A DNA stretch of 64,000 nt from Spirochaetae bacterium HGW-Spirochaetae-3 (GCA_002839315.1 PGXV01000008.1:229707-293706); one strand, 5' to 3'; numbered from the stretch's first letter, positions 51,518 to 61,941 are shown. Notes: generated by a model not told the origin, from the letters alone. Made by a program: numbers and translations.

Positions 51518-52294
51518 GTGGCTACGACGATGAGTATAGACGCTCTGCACGACGCCGTACGGAAGGCGGCCGATATCGTGTCCGGCTCCAGGTACCTGAT
51601 AGCCTTTACCGGCGCCGGCATATCGGCTGATTCGGGCATGCCGACCTTCAGGGGCGAGGGAGGCCTATGGGGATCGTACGACGAGCGCCACCTGGAGCTC
51701 GGCTTCTTTACGCGCGAACCCGCTACGGCCTGGGAGACGATACGCAGGATATTCTACGCGTTCACGATGGACGCGAAACCGAACGACGCGCACCTCTGCC
51801 TGGCGCGGTGGGAGCGTGACGGTCTCTTACGGCTTATCGTCACGCAGAACATAGACGGCCTGCACGGACGGGCCGGATCGAAGGCGGTCGCCGAGTTCCA
51901 CGGCTCCTGCGACGATCTCGTCTGCACGCGTTGCGGCGGCCGAACGCCCGCCACGCCCGAGCTGGTAGCGCTGCGCCCTCCCCGGTGCGCCTGCGGCGGC
52001 GTCTACAAACCGGGCTTCACGTTCTTCGGGGAGGGCATACCGCCCGTAGCGTACGCGACGTCCTTCGAGGCGGCGCGCGAAGCCGACGCCTGCGTCGTAA
52101 TAGGGTCGACGGGCTCGGTGTATCCCGCCGCGTCGATCCCGAGGCTCGTGAAGAGCCGCGGAGGGCTCGTAGTCGAGATCAACCCGGAACCGAGCGAGTT
52201 CACCGACACTATCAGCGATGTATTCATTCCGCTCGGAGCCGCGGACGCGATGCGCAGGATAGACGCCGCGCTCGCCGTTCGTCGCCGGGCCTGA
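51518..52294 (+). CDS. Sir2-family NAD-dependent protein deacylase (sirtuin)
   Basis: A 258-aa protein. NAD-binding TGAGISADSGMPTFRG, TQNIDGLH, catalytic His in EFHGS (near 127) and zinc cysteines CTRC...CAC are all present, so a functional deacylase is expected. GTG start at 51518 is preferred, with GGGG 6 bases upstream; an in-frame ATG at 51530 has no site. This is a canonical stand-alone sirtuin, with no sign of the fused domains seen in Sir2 defence systems. Confidence 0.88.
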   Translation: MATTMSIDALHDAVRKAADIVSGSRYLIAFTGAGISADSGMPTFRGEGGLWGSYDERHLELGFFTREPATAWETIRRIFYAFTMDAKPNDAHLCLARWERDGLLRLIVTQNIDGLHGRAGSKAVAEFHGSCDDLVCTRCGGRTPATPELVALRPPRCACGGVYKPGFTFFGEGIPPVAYATSFEAAREADACVVIGSTGSVYPAASIPRLVKSRGGLVVEINPEPSEFTDTISDVFIPLGAADAMRRIDAALAVRRRA

Positions 52295-52339
52295 AGCTTC
52301 TACGCGTCTCGGCACTTGCGCCGGAGGCACCCGCCTACG

Positions 52340-52345
52340 CATACT
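52340..52345 (+). promoter_or_regulatory. -10 box of the radical SAM gene
   Basis: CATACT, with TTGCGC (52316-52321) 18 bases upstream. ATG 52355 lies 9 bases downstream, and ATG 52376 lies further on with AAGGA 9 bases before it. Confidence 0.45.
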
Positions 52346-52375
52346 CGTAGCATCATGATCGAAGGAAAACGCGAT

Positions 52376-54031
52376 ATGCTTTCCATAGTATTCCTCACCG
52401 CCGCGGTCGAACCCGGCCCCAGGGCGGCCCCGTTCGGCGCGGCCCGCGTAGCGTCGGCCCTCGACGCGGCTCCCGACCTGGCGGGCCGGATACGCGTCTC
52501 GATAGTCGAGGGCCTCGCGGGCGACGAGCCGGCGGCGCTCGCGGCAAAAGCCGCCGCGCTTCGTCCCGACCTGCTCGGACTGTCGCTGTACTCTTGGAAC
52601 TCGGGACTACTCGGGGCCGCGGCCGCTATCGTCCGCAGAAGCCGTCCCGGAGTACTCGTCATCGCCGGCGGACCTGACGCGAGCGCCGACCCGGAACGGT
52701 GGGCGCGCGACGGCGGAGCCGACGTCGCGATAGCCGGGGAAGGCGAGGAGGCCATGATCGGCATAGTCCGCGCCATGCTGAGGGGCGACGCGGCGCCCGG
52801 CCCGGTAATCCGGGCGCCGCTGCTCGACCCGGCCTCGCTCAGCTCGCCCTGGCTCGACGGCACGCTCGACGCGTCGCGATGGGGCGGAGCGGCGCTGGAA
52901 CTGACGCGCGGCTGCCCGTACCGCTGCGCGTTCTGCTTCGAGTCGAAGGGCGCCGCGAGGCTTCGCCGCTTCCCCCTCGAGATAGCGGGCCGCGAGCTGG
53001 CCCGCTTCGAAGAAGCCGGCGTCGAGGAAGTATTCGTCCTCGATCCCACCTTCAACGCCGACTCGAGGCGCATGGCCGAATCGTTGCGACTCTTCGCCGA
53101 ACGCGGGCCCAATCTGCGGTACCTCCTGGAGCTACGCGCGGAACTCCTGACGGCGGAGCAGGCTCGCCTCCTGTCGACGGTGGACTGCTCCGTACAGATA
53201 GGGCTCCAGAGCGCCGACCCCGCCGTGATGGAGACGATGGACAGGAAGTTCGACCCGGACCTGTTCGCCCGTAAGATACGGCTCCTCGACGAGGAAGGCG
53301 CTATCTTCGGGCTCGACCTGATATACGGGCTGCCCGGGGATACGCTGCCCGGGTTCAAGCGCAGCCTGGACTACGCGCTCAGCCTGGGGCCGAACCATCT
53401 GGACGTCTTCAGGCTCGCGGTCCTACCCGGCACGGCGCTCTACGAGAGGGCTTCGGGCCTCGGCCTCGAACGGGATATGGCGGCGCCCTATCTCGTCCGC
53501 TCCGCTCCGGGCTTCGGCCCCGAGGATCTCGCCGAGGCGGAGCGCCTGGCGTCGTCCACCGACGTCCTCTATACCAAGGGGCGCGCGGTCATGTGGTTCC
53601 GGCCGGTCGCCGTCCTCGCCAAGGCTCGACCGTCGACCCTCGTAGCCCGCTTCGCCGACTACCTCGACGCGGCCGCCCCGGGGGCGAGAGCCGCCGGCGT
53701 CCCGCACCGACGGCTCGAGGAGCTACAGCTCGGCTTCCTGTCGGCGATGTTCGAGGAGCGTCCCCCGAAGGCGCCCGGCGCCGCCGACGCCGCCCTCGAC
53801 CTCGTGCGCGTCTCGGGCGCGTGGACGCGCGCCCTGGCCGAGGGCGAGACGACCGAGATGGATCTCGGATGGACTCCCGACGACGTACTCGACTACGCGA
53901 CGGCCGATATCGCCGAGTTCGCCGCCGAGGCGCCCCGCGCCCCCGGGCGCTGGACCTGCTCGCCCGGTCCCGACGGCCCGCGCTTCAGGAAGACGGGCGC
54001 GGGTCGCAAGGGACCGGGGACGCGGAGATAG
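52376..54031 (+). CDS. B12-binding radical SAM protein
   Basis: About 551 aa. An N-terminal Rossmann-like domain (SIVFLTAAVEPGP ... LVIAGGPDASADP) is of the B12-binding type, although a cobalamin-ligand DxHxxG motif is not clear. The radical SAM cluster motif CPYRCAFC is near residue 180, within ELTRGCPYRCAFCFESKG. A TIM-barrel segment follows (SVQIGLQSADPAVMETM), then a C-terminal domain. It probably generates a 5'-deoxyadenosyl radical for an unknown methylation or modification. Start choice between 52376 (with AAGGA) and 52355 (leaderless) is open. Confidence 0.85.
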   Translation: MLSIVFLTAAVEPGPRAAPFGAARVASALDAAPDLAGRIRVSIVEGLAGDEPAALAAKAAALRPDLLGLSLYSWNSGLLGAAAAIVRRSRPGVLVIAGGPDASADPERWARDGGADVAIAGEGEEAMIGIVRAMLRGDAAPGPVIRAPLLDPASLSSPWLDGTLDASRWGGAALELTRGCPYRCAFCFESKGAARLRRFPLEIAGRELARFEEAGVEEVFVLDPTFNADSRRMAESLRLFAERGPNLRYLLELRAELLTAEQARLLSTVDCSVQIGLQSADPAVMETMDRKFDPDLFARKIRLLDEEGAIFGLDLIYGLPGDTLPGFKRSLDYALSLGPNHLDVFRLAVLPGTALYERASGLGLERDMAAPYLVRSAPGFGPEDLAEAERLASSTDVLYTKGRAVMWFRPVAVLAKARPSTLVARFADYLDAAAPGARAAGVPHRRLEELQLGFLSAMFEERPPKAPGAADAALDLVRVSGAWTRALAEGETTEMDLGWTPDDVLDYATADIAEFAAEAPRAPGRWTCSPGPDGPRFRKTGAGRKGPGTRR

Positions 54032-54040
54032 CCGGCCGGC

Positions 54041-55720
54041 TCAGTCCTTCGTCGCCATGATCTGCTCCTCTATCGGCCGGCCCGGCGGCACGATCGGCAG
54101 CACGCACTCGTCGATGTCTATGACGCAGTCGATCAGGCCGGGCCTCCGTGACGATACGGCCTCGTCTATCGCGGTCCTTAGCTCCGCGGCGTCGCGCGGC
54201 CTCCACGCCCGTATGCCGTACGCGTCGGCCAGCTTGACGAAATCGGGCGGCCGATCCAGCGTCGTCTCGGCATAGCGCTTGCCGTAGAACATCGTCTGCC
54301 ACTGGCGCACCATCCCGAGGGTCCCGTTGTTCATGATGACGATGAGTATCGGCAAGCCGTAGTGAGCTATAGTCGCGAGCTCGGCGCAGTTCATCCTGAA
54401 CGATCCGTCGCCCGCGACGTGCACCACCTGCGCGTCGGGCCGCGCCATCTGCGCGCCCATCGCCGCGCCGGTACCGAAGCCCATCGTGCCGAGCCCGCCT
54501 GACGATATGAAGGTACGCGGCTTGGCGAAGGGATATCGCTGGGCCGTCCATATCTGGTGCTGGCCTACCTCGGTGGTTATGACGGCCTCGTCGCCTACCC
54601 GCTCGTGGATGGCGTCGAGTACCATGAACGGATCCAGCCGGCCCCCTGAATCGGCCCGCGCGGGCGTCTCTCCCTTCCACGCCTCCACTTGAGCCAACCA
54701 TTCGGGCTTTCGGCTCGGCTCCAGCCTCGCCAGCATTCTCGACAGCACTTCCTTGACATCGCCTACGAGCGATCCGTGGCATCTTACGTTCTTGGATATC
54801 TCGGCGGCGTCGACGTCGATATGGAGTATGCGGGCCGACCGCGTAAACGACGGGCGATCGCTGACGACGCGATCGGAGAAGCGAGTACCCATCGCGACGA
54901 TGAGGTCGGCCGACCTGACCGCGAGGTTAGAGGCCTTCGTTCCGTGCATGCCTATCATGCCGGTGAACAGGGGATGCGACGCCGGCAACGCTCCGTGCCC
55001 CATCAGGGTAAGGGCCACGGGCGCGTCGAGCCGCTCGGCGAGCATGGAAAGCTCCGCGCTGGCCCCGGACGCTATGACGCCGCCGCCCGCCATCAACAGC
55101 GGCCGCTTGGCCGATCGTACCATCGCGAGCGCCGCCTCGACGTCGGCGTCCGAAGGCGACGGCATGGCGCGAAGCCGCGCGCGCTCGCCGAGAGGCAAGG
55201 CGGTCCATTCGGCTCGATCGGCCGTCACGTCCTTCGGGATATCGACGAGCACGGGCCCGGGACGGCCGGACATGGCTATCGAGAACGCCGCGCGCATAGT
55301 CTCCGCGAGGCGGGCCACGTCCTTGACGATGAAGTTGTGCTTCGTCACCGGCATGGTAACGCCGGCTATGTCGACCTCCTGGAAGCTGTCCCTGCCGAGG
55401 AGCGGCACGGGTACGTTACCGGTGATGGCGACGAGCGGCACGGAGTCCATGTAGGCCGTCGCTATGCCCGTTACGAGATTGGTCGCGCCGGGACCGCTCG
55501 TAGCCAGCACGACGCCCGGCTTGCCGCTCGCGCGGGCGTACCCGTCGGCGGCGTGCGCTGCGCCCTGCTCGTGCGCGGTCAGCACGTGCCGTATCCTGTC
55601 CTCGTTGCGATACAGCTCGTCGTAGATGTGGAGCACGCTGCCGCCTGGATAGCCGAACACCGTATCGATGCCCTGCTCTATCAGGCACTCCACGAGGATA
55701 CCGGCTCCGGTCATCATCAT
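54041..55720 (-). CDS. ilvB: Acetolactate synthase large subunit
   Basis: A 559-aa thiamine-diphosphate enzyme, first step of branched-chain amino acid synthesis. The ThDP Glu is E51 (AHEQGAAHAADGYAR), FAD/ThDP cores include TSGPGATNLVTGIA, and the ThDP-Mg motif is VAGDGSFRMNCAEL...NN. ATG 55720 overlaps the stop of a 33-codon ORF (ATGA), suggesting translational coupling; no clear ribosome site is its own. It is last in an ilvN-ilvC-ilvB order, unlike the common ilvB-ilvN-ilvC. Confidence 0.95.
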   Translation of the reverse strand: MMMTGAGILVECLIEQGIDTVFGYPGGSVLHIYDELYRNEDRIRHVLTAHEQGAAHAADGYARASGKPGVVLATSGPGATNLVTGIATAYMDSVPLVAITGNVPVPLLGRDSFQEVDIAGVTMPVTKHNFIVKDVARLAETMRAAFSIAMSGRPGPVLVDIPKDVTADRAEWTALPLGERARLRAMPSPSDADVEAALAMVRSAKRPLLMAGGGVIASGASAELSMLAERLDAPVALTLMGHGALPASHPLFTGMIGMHGTKASNLAVRSADLIVAMGTRFSDRVVSDRPSFTRSARILHIDVDAAEISKNVRCHGSLVGDVKEVLSRMLARLEPSRKPEWLAQVEAWKGETPARADSGGRLDPFMVLDAIHERVGDEAVITTEVGQHQIWTAQRYPFAKPRTFISSGGLGTMGFGTGAAMGAQMARPDAQVVHVAGDGSFRMNCAELATIAHYGLPILIVIMNNGTLGMVRQWQTMFYGKRYAETTLDRPPDFVKLADAYGIRAWRPRDAAELRTAIDEAVSSRRPGLIDCVIDIDECVLPIVPPGRPIEEQIMATKD

Positions 55721-55818
55721 GTGGACACCATCCCCGTTCCGCCCACGAGGCCGGGGGCCTCGAGGAGGGAACGCCGCGGCGCTCGTTCCAGGCCGTTCTG
55801 CATTCCGTCGCTTCTCAT
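55717..55818 (-). CDS. 33-codon small ORF coupled to ilvB
   Basis: ATG 55818 has a strong GGAGGG 6 bases upstream. The stop TGA (55719-55717) overlaps the ilvB ATG as ATGA. It lies 24 bases after the ilvC stop. The peptide contains LLEAPGLVGG, four Leu and two Val, and no long run of branched-chain codons. It is likely translated to deliver ribosomes to ilvB; whether the peptide has a function is unknown. No family resemblance. Confidence 0.55.
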   Translation of the reverse strand: MRSDGMQNGLERAPRRSLLEAPGLVGGTGMVST

Positions 55819-55842
55819 AAGTAGCCCTCCGGCTCCGCGCCG

Positions 55843-57440
<1,598 letters not shown>

Positions 57441-57498
57441 AACGAATCCTTGTTCTTTTCGGAAAGGCGTTCGAGCCTGGGGGAGGTACGGAGGATCT

Positions 57499-57511
57499 CG
57501 TTCGGCGAACG
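57499..57511 (-). terminator. Hairpin C in ilv leader
   Basis: Perfect palindromic stem CGTTCG / CGAACG with a one-base centre, between the leader and ilvN. No U-run follows it. Confidence 0.4.
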
Positions 57512-57526
57512 CGCGACCCTTCGACT

Positions 57527-57581
57527 AACGGCCTCGGTTCGGGCTCTCTCCGCCCGGCCGTTTGCTAGCGAAGGAGCCCGA
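57527..57581 (-). promoter_or_regulatory. Mutually exclusive hairpins of the ilv attenuator region
   Basis: Hairpin A pairs 57574-57581 with 57539-57546 (TCGGGCTC/GAGCCCGA, 8 bp). Hairpin B pairs 57556-57562 with 57527-57533 (AACGGCC/GGCCGTT, 7 bp). B's 5' arm lies in A's loop and B's 3' arm lies beyond A, so the two would compete. A starts one base after the leader-peptide stop. The lack of a U-tract leaves open Rho-dependent or translational control. Confidence 0.55.
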
Positions 57582-57743
57582 CTATCCGAAGATAAGAATA
57601 AGTACGAGTACGATTACGAGGGCGGAGATAATGGGGGAGGCGTCGATGGTGACCATGGCTTCACGGGAAGCGGCTTCGATCATGCCGAGCGGCATGATCG
57701 CGGGATCGAGCGCGATGTCGTCGCGCACCCTCTTCTGGTTCAT
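57582..57743 (-). CDS. ilv operon leader peptide (attenuation), 53 aa
   Basis: A minus-strand ORF from ATG 57743 to TAG 57582, 142 bases before ilvN. It ends with an Ile/Leu/Val run: 12 of residues 38-51 are branched-chain (IISALVIVLVLILI). Some are encoded by ATT and CTT, rather than the ATC/ATA/CTC more usual here. This matches ribosome-mediated attenuation leaders that sense charged Ile-, Leu- and Val-tRNA. A TTGACA (57777-57782) with a weak TAGGGT lies just upstream, so the leader is short or absent. Within the ORF, 57677-57700 forms a perfect 10-bp hairpin. It could also be a tiny membrane peptide, but its position argues against that. Confidence 0.72.
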   Translation of the reverse strand: MNQKRVRDDIALDPAIMPLGMIEAASREAMVTIDASPIISALVIVLVLILIFG

Positions 57744-57824
57744 CGTGTCGTCACCCTAACCAATAGCTAGAGACGGTGTCAAGTTACTATATGTAGAATT
57801 ATTGAAGAATAGTGGTAAATACGC

Positions 57825-59003
57825 TCATTTACGCCCGGCATCGCCCGCCGGCGGGCGTTTAAACGGCAGCTCGTCGTTCAAGGCCAACACCGCCATCGCT
57901 TCCTGCCGGCTCGCCTCGGCGACCGCTCTGGAATACACGCGACGCAGACGGGGATCGAAGACGCGATGAAAGGACCCCGCGAGGCCGGAGCGGAAACCTC
58001 GTCTGGCCTTATGGTCGGAACCCATGCCGGGGTCGAACCTGCAGAGGCCCTGGGCTATGGCATAGGAGATAGGCTCGTAATAGCAGGTCTCGAAATGGAG
58101 GCCCGGCAGGTCCCTCGCGGAACCCCAGTAGCGCCCCCAGAGCGTTCCGTTACCCTGGAACAGCATCGCGAGGGCGACCGGCTCCGACGCTCCGCGCTCG
58201 TAGGCGGCGGAGAAGCGTACGGCCCCGCCTATCCTGGACGCCGCCAGCTCGAAGAAACGGCGCGGCAGGAAACGCGCGGCCCAAGGCCCGAACTTGTCGT
58301 TCGTACGCTCGTAGTAATCCGCCATCAGGCGCCAGATCCCGTCACCGGCCTCGTCGCCACGCAGCGTCCGCACCGAGACGCCGGCGGCCGAGACGTCCGC
58401 CTTGTCGCGGAAAACGTTGCGGCGCATATTCTTGGAGAATGAGCCGGTAAAATCGTCGAAGGACGCGTAGCATTCGTTATCCCAGCGATAGGCCTGGCGC
58501 TTCCATTCCATCCATCCGCCGTCCCGGAGCGCATAGCCGAACGCCGGGTCGACCCATTGGAAATGCATCCCGGAGAACCCGCCCGTCCTGGCCAGCTCGG
58601 AAGAGGCCTCGGCGCAGGCCGCCATGACCGCGGCGTCGTCCTCGCCTGGAACGACGAGGGGACGCCATACCGGCGCCGGCGTAAACGGCACCGCGCCCGT
58701 CAGCTTAGGGAACCAGCGAAGCCCGACGGATACGGCGACGTCTTCCATGCCGTCGTCCCAGACGAAGCTACCGCCCGAACCGGAGACGGCGAACAGGGGA
58801 ACGTACGCGACGACCGCTCCGCCTCTCGCCAACGCCGCGTGGGCCGGAGCCCAGGACGACCCGGGGGAGACGGCGCCGCAGTCCTCGAGGAGCGCGAAGA
58901 AGTCCCACGACAAGAACGGATTGGAGGCGGCGCCACAAGCGTTCCACGAATCGCGGTCTACGCCGTGAATGGAGCCGACGACGGTGATAGAGTACTCTGG
59001 CAT
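57825..59003 (-). CDS. GNAT-like acetyltransferase (DUF482/PF04339 type)
   Basis: A 392-aa protein whose late region FETCYYEPISYAIAQGLCRFDPGMGSDHKARRGF matches the C-terminal signature of the DUF482 family (peptidogalactan-related GNAT-fold proteins). The ATG lacks a ribosome site, and TATCCT stands exactly 6 bases before it (59010-59015). Real acetyltransferase activity is not proven for the family. Substrate unknown. Confidence 0.78.
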   Translation of the reverse strand: MPEYSITVVGSIHGVDRDSWNACGAASNPFLSWDFFALLEDCGAVSPGSSWAPAHAALARGGAVVAYVPLFAVSGSGGSFVWDDGMEDVAVSVGLRWFPKLTGAVPFTPAPVWRPLVVPGEDDAAVMAACAEASSELARTGGFSGMHFQWVDPAFGYALRDGGWMEWKRQAYRWDNECYASFDDFTGSFSKNMRRNVFRDKADVSAAGVSVRTLRGDEAGDGIWRLMADYYERTNDKFGPWAARFLPRRFFELAASRIGGAVRFSAAYERGASEPVALAMLFQGNGTLWGRYWGSARDLPGLHFETCYYEPISYAIAQGLCRFDPGMGSDHKARRGFRSGLAGSFHRVFDPRLRRVYSRAVAEASRQEAMAVLALNDELPFKRPPAGDAGRK

Positions 59004-59009
59004 ACGGTA

Positions 59010-59015
59010 AGGATA
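59010..59015 (-). promoter_or_regulatory. Leaderless-type -10 box of the DUF482-like gene
   Basis: TATCCT, six bases before the ATG at 59003. No good -35 is seen. Confidence 0.45.
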
Positions 59016-59046
59016 CTGACTCGGAAGCCCTCGAGGCGAGCCGGCG

Positions 59047-60033
59047 CTACGAGAAAGAGCTGACCACGCGGTTGCGGCCGGTCTCCTTGGCCTTGAACAG
59101 CGCCCGGTCGGCCGCGGCGAACAACGCGACGGGATCGGTCGCGTCCAAGGGGCTCGTCGCCACCCCGATACTGGCGCTCAGCTTTACGCGATTCGGCGTC
59201 GCTCCCGGACCGGCCCTGAATTCGAGGTACAGCGACTCCGTCTCTACGCGGATGCGCTCGGCGGCGGCGAGGGCCTCGGCGGGTCCGGCATCGGGCATGA
59301 AGAACGCGAACTCGTCGCCGGATAGCCTGGCCGCCACGTCGCCGTCGCGGATGAGCCTCCCGTACGCTGCTCCGGCGGTCGATATGATGGAATCGCCCGC
59401 CAGGGTGCCATAACGCTCGTTGAGCGCGTGGAAGCGATCCAGGTCGAGCATCAGGGCCGAGCACCGCGGCGGCTCGCTCGAACTACGAGCGAATCGGGAA
59501 CGAGAGGCCTCTTCTATGAAACGCCTGTTGAACAGCCCGGAAAGCTCGTCGGTTACCGCGCGCTTGCGGGCGGTCTCTCCCCAGCGCACCAGGTCGTGCA
59601 GGAAACCCGACGCCTCGTCGAGCCAGCCGGCCATCACCCTCGCCATCGAGGACAGCATCCTCGAGCCTATCATCGGGTACTCCCAGACGAGGCGATAGAA
59701 ATCGAGCCCCTCGAGGACGAGCAGCTCCGTATCGTCGAGGGTAACGCAGGTCGCCGATCGCGGCTCGTTCTCTATGATCGACATCTCGCCGAAGAAACGT
59801 CCGGGACTGAATACGTATAGCTCTCGCTCGTTGCCGTCCCGATCGAGGGCCAACGACGACACGCTCCCCGTCCTGACTATGTACATCTCGGTGCCCGGAT
59901 CGCCGCGCCTGAAGATGACGGAGCCCTTGGGATAGCGCCGCGGCTCCAGGAACGCCGATACCGCGTTAAGCTCCAGCCCGCTCATGCCGGCGAACAAGGG
60001 GGTATCGGTAATCGCCTTGACTATCGGGTTCAT
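59047..60033 (-). CDS. cNMP-binding / GGDEF protein (diguanylate cyclase)
   Basis: A 328-aa protein with an N-terminal cyclic-nucleotide-binding (Crp-like) domain (residues 5-130, FGEMSIIENEPRSATCVTL, whose GE and R positions match phosphate-cassette ligands). The C-terminal GGDEF domain has RLSGDEFAFF, i.e. S-G-D-E-F, which fits active cyclases. An RxxD inhibitory site (RDGD) stands 5 residues before it. It should make c-di-GMP under cNMP control. The start overlaps the previous stop (ATGA). Confidence 0.87.
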   Translation of the reverse strand: MNPIVKAITDTPLFAGMSGLELNAVSAFLEPRRYPKGSVIFRRGDPGTEMYIVRTGSVSSLALDRDGNERELYVFSPGRFFGEMSIIENEPRSATCVTLDDTELLVLEGLDFYRLVWEYPMIGSRMLSSMARVMAGWLDEASGFLHDLVRWGETARKRAVTDELSGLFNRRFIEEASRSRFARSSSEPPRCSALMLDLDRFHALNERYGTLAGDSIISTAGAAYGRLIRDGDVAARLSGDEFAFFMPDAGPAEALAAAERIRVETESLYLEFRAGPGATPNRVKLSASIGVATSPLDATDPVALFAAADRALFKAKETGRNRVVSSFS

Positions 60034-61052
60034 CGTCTCGCCTCAGGCGAGGCGGTCGAGTCATCGCGCTCGAGCGTATAGATACGGTCGCCGCCATCCT
60101 TCCACGCACGAGTCATCAGGCCGTAGGCCTGCTCGACGAGGCCGCGGAAATCCTTGCCGTCGGCGGGCCACGAAGCGACGGCGATGCTCGCGCTTAGATG
60201 GAAGCCGGAATCGCCGGTGACGGATCCTAGGTCGATGGCGCGGTACGCGACGGCCAGGCGCCCGGCGAGCGCCGCGGCGTCCTCGCCAGCGCAGGCGCTA
60301 GCGACGATAGCCGTCTCGTTGCTGCGCAGGCGGATTGCCCAGGCACGGCGCAACGCCCGGGCCTCGTCCTTCAGGACGGCGGCGATACGTTCCATCGCGG
60401 CGTCTCCGGCGGAATGAGTCCAGGTATCGCATAGCTCCTTGAACCTATCCGGCTTGCATAGCACGACGGCGGCGGGCGGCTCCAGCGAGCGAGGCAGCTC
60501 GTCGTCGAGGAACGCCCGGGACCAGAGGCCCGTCGCGGAATCCGTATACATCTGCCTGCGCAATTCGCGCACCCACGGCGCGTTGTCCGATATGAGCGCC
60601 TGAGTGGAGCGTACGCGCGACGATATCATGGTCACGGCGCGGAGCAGTATGCGAGCCGATACGTCGGGTCGTTCCTTGACGAGGTCGTCCATCGTCGCTC
60701 CGCGGCCGGGGAACGCGAGGATCTCGGCGTCCTCGGCGCAGACGGCCTCTGCGTCGTACGCCGCCCCTCGGGAAAAATCGAAATCCCCGACCACGTCGCC
60801 CGCCACGAAGCGCGCCATCTCCTCGGAATGCCCGGAGGCGTCCGTCCTCGATACGGCGACGGCGCCCGCGCGTATGATGAAGAACCGCTGTGCGGTATCG
60901 CCCGAGCGGAATAGCACCGAGCCCGCCGCATACGAGCCTAGCTCCGATTTCGCGGCTAGCCAGTACATATCGTCCTGTAATAGCCGTGAGAAGAAATCGG
61001 ATCGGTTGAGGAGCGTCACGATATCCGATAACCCGGCGCGTATCTCTGTCAT
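60030..61052 (-). CDS. cNMP-binding protein with degenerate GGDEF domain
   Basis: A 340-aa protein, paralogous in layout to the next gene: cNMP-binding domain (about 10-130, FRSGDTAQRFFIIRAGAV) and a GGDEF-like fold (about 165-330). The active-site motif is RSNET where GGDEF should be, so it is probably catalytically dead and may bind or regulate its active partner. TATACT stands 9 bases before the ATG, with little room for a ribosome site. It is first of the two-gene operon; the junction is ATGA. Confidence 0.82.
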   Translation of the reverse strand: MTEIRAGLSDIVTLLNRSDFFSRLLQDDMYWLAAKSELGSYAAGSVLFRSGDTAQRFFIIRAGAVAVSRTDASGHSEEMARFVAGDVVGDFDFSRGAAYDAEAVCAEDAEILAFPGRGATMDDLVKERPDVSARILLRAVTMISSRVRSTQALISDNAPWVRELRRQMYTDSATGLWSRAFLDDELPRSLEPPAAVVLCKPDRFKELCDTWTHSAGDAAMERIAAVLKDEARALRRAWAIRLRSNETAIVASACAGEDAAALAGRLAVAYRAIDLGSVTGDSGFHLSASIAVASWPADGKDFRGLVEQAYGLMTRAWKDGGDRIYTLERDDSTASPEARR

Positions 61053-61061
61053 GCTCGTTCC

Positions 61062-61067
61062 AGTATA
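61062..61067 (-). promoter_or_regulatory. -10 box of the cNMP/GGDEF operon
   Basis: TATACT, nine bases upstream of the ATG at 61052. Confidence 0.5.
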
Positions 61068-61266
61068 AACGGCATTCCCCTATAATGGAATAGCGACGTC
61101 GTCGTCAAACAGAGATGGTATCCCCCGTTTTAGCGAGCGACCGCGAAGTCAATTGATTCACTGGTTTCATGTTAGGAATGCGTTGCGAGACTCGTAGCTA
61201 CGCGTATCGTGTTCGGACTGGTCGAAACCGTTCTGAGGTATTGCTACCGGATTGGCCACTCGTTCC

Positions 61267-61941
61267 TTACTTGCTCTTAAAGCTACTAAATGTGCTCCAA
61301 GCGCCGGCGCCTCCAATTCCGTCTATCGCCCTGACACGCCACCAATAGACAGTGGCCTCAGGCAGGGGAACCGCAAACGTATAGGCCGCCTCCGTCGCTA
61401 TGGCGGTTTCGAGCGAACCCGTGCTTAAACCGAACGCCACCTCATAGGAAACGGCTCCTTCGGGCCCAACCCACCCTAGCGTCGGCGTCGATGTCGATTG
61501 GGCCGTGGTAGTGTCGTTCGAAGGGACCATCGTGCCGGACGCTATTTCGCCACTGGCTACCGTGAACGAGTGGATGGCCGACCACGGGCAGCACTGCCCG
61601 TCCGCGTCGATCGCGCGTACGCGCCAGTAGTATGTAGACAGGAAGTCGAGGGCCATCGCTGGCGAGAATGAAGCGGACGCCGGCGTTTCGGTCGCCGCGG
61701 CTAACCCCGCTTCGCTCGTGGCCAGCTGTAGCTCGTATCCGGCGCTACCTTCCACGGCCGTCCAGGATAGCGTAGGTTTATCGCTAAAACAAATACGTCC
61801 ATCGCCTGGGCTCATACCTGTTACGGGGGCTACGTATTCGGGCGAGTCGCCGGGAAGATTGGGGCACGCCATCACGGTGAATACGATAAAGGCGGCGAAC
61901 GCTAAGGCAACCAGCTTTCCCGTACGCTTCTTTGAAATCAT
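61267..61941 (-). CDS. Lipoprotein with two fibronectin type III-like repeats
   Basis: A 224-aa protein with lipobox FTVMAC (Cys26). Two repeats of about 90 residues follow, each with the FnIII-type wording PTLSWTAVEGSAGYELQLA ... YYWRVRAID and PTLGWVGPEGAVSYEVAFG ... VYWWRVRAID. Such modules usually bind polysaccharides or present domains at the surface. AAGGAGA is 6 bases before the ATG. No catalytic domain. Confidence 0.85.
   Translation of the reverse strand: MISKKRTGKLVALAFAAFIVFTVMACPNLPGDSPEYVAPVTGMSPGDGRICFSDKPTLSWTAVEGSAGYELQLATSEAGLAAATETPASASFSPAMALDFLSTYYWRVRAIDADGQCCPWSAIHSFTVASGEIASGTMVPSNDTTTAQSTSTPTLGWVGPEGAVSYEVAFGLSTGSLETAIATEAAYTFAVPLPEATVYWWRVRAIDGIGGAGAWSTFSSFKSK

Noticed and set aside
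51518-52294. Sir2-based phage defence gene with the adjacent nuclease-like protein
   Set aside because: The sirtuin has a complete zinc site and no added defence domain, and the nuclease-like protein is divergent rather than co-transcribed.
57441-57824. T-box riboswitch upstream of ilvN
   Set aside because: No T-box-like AGGGUGGNACCGCG signature was seen; the Ile/Leu/Val-rich leader peptide explains the region better.
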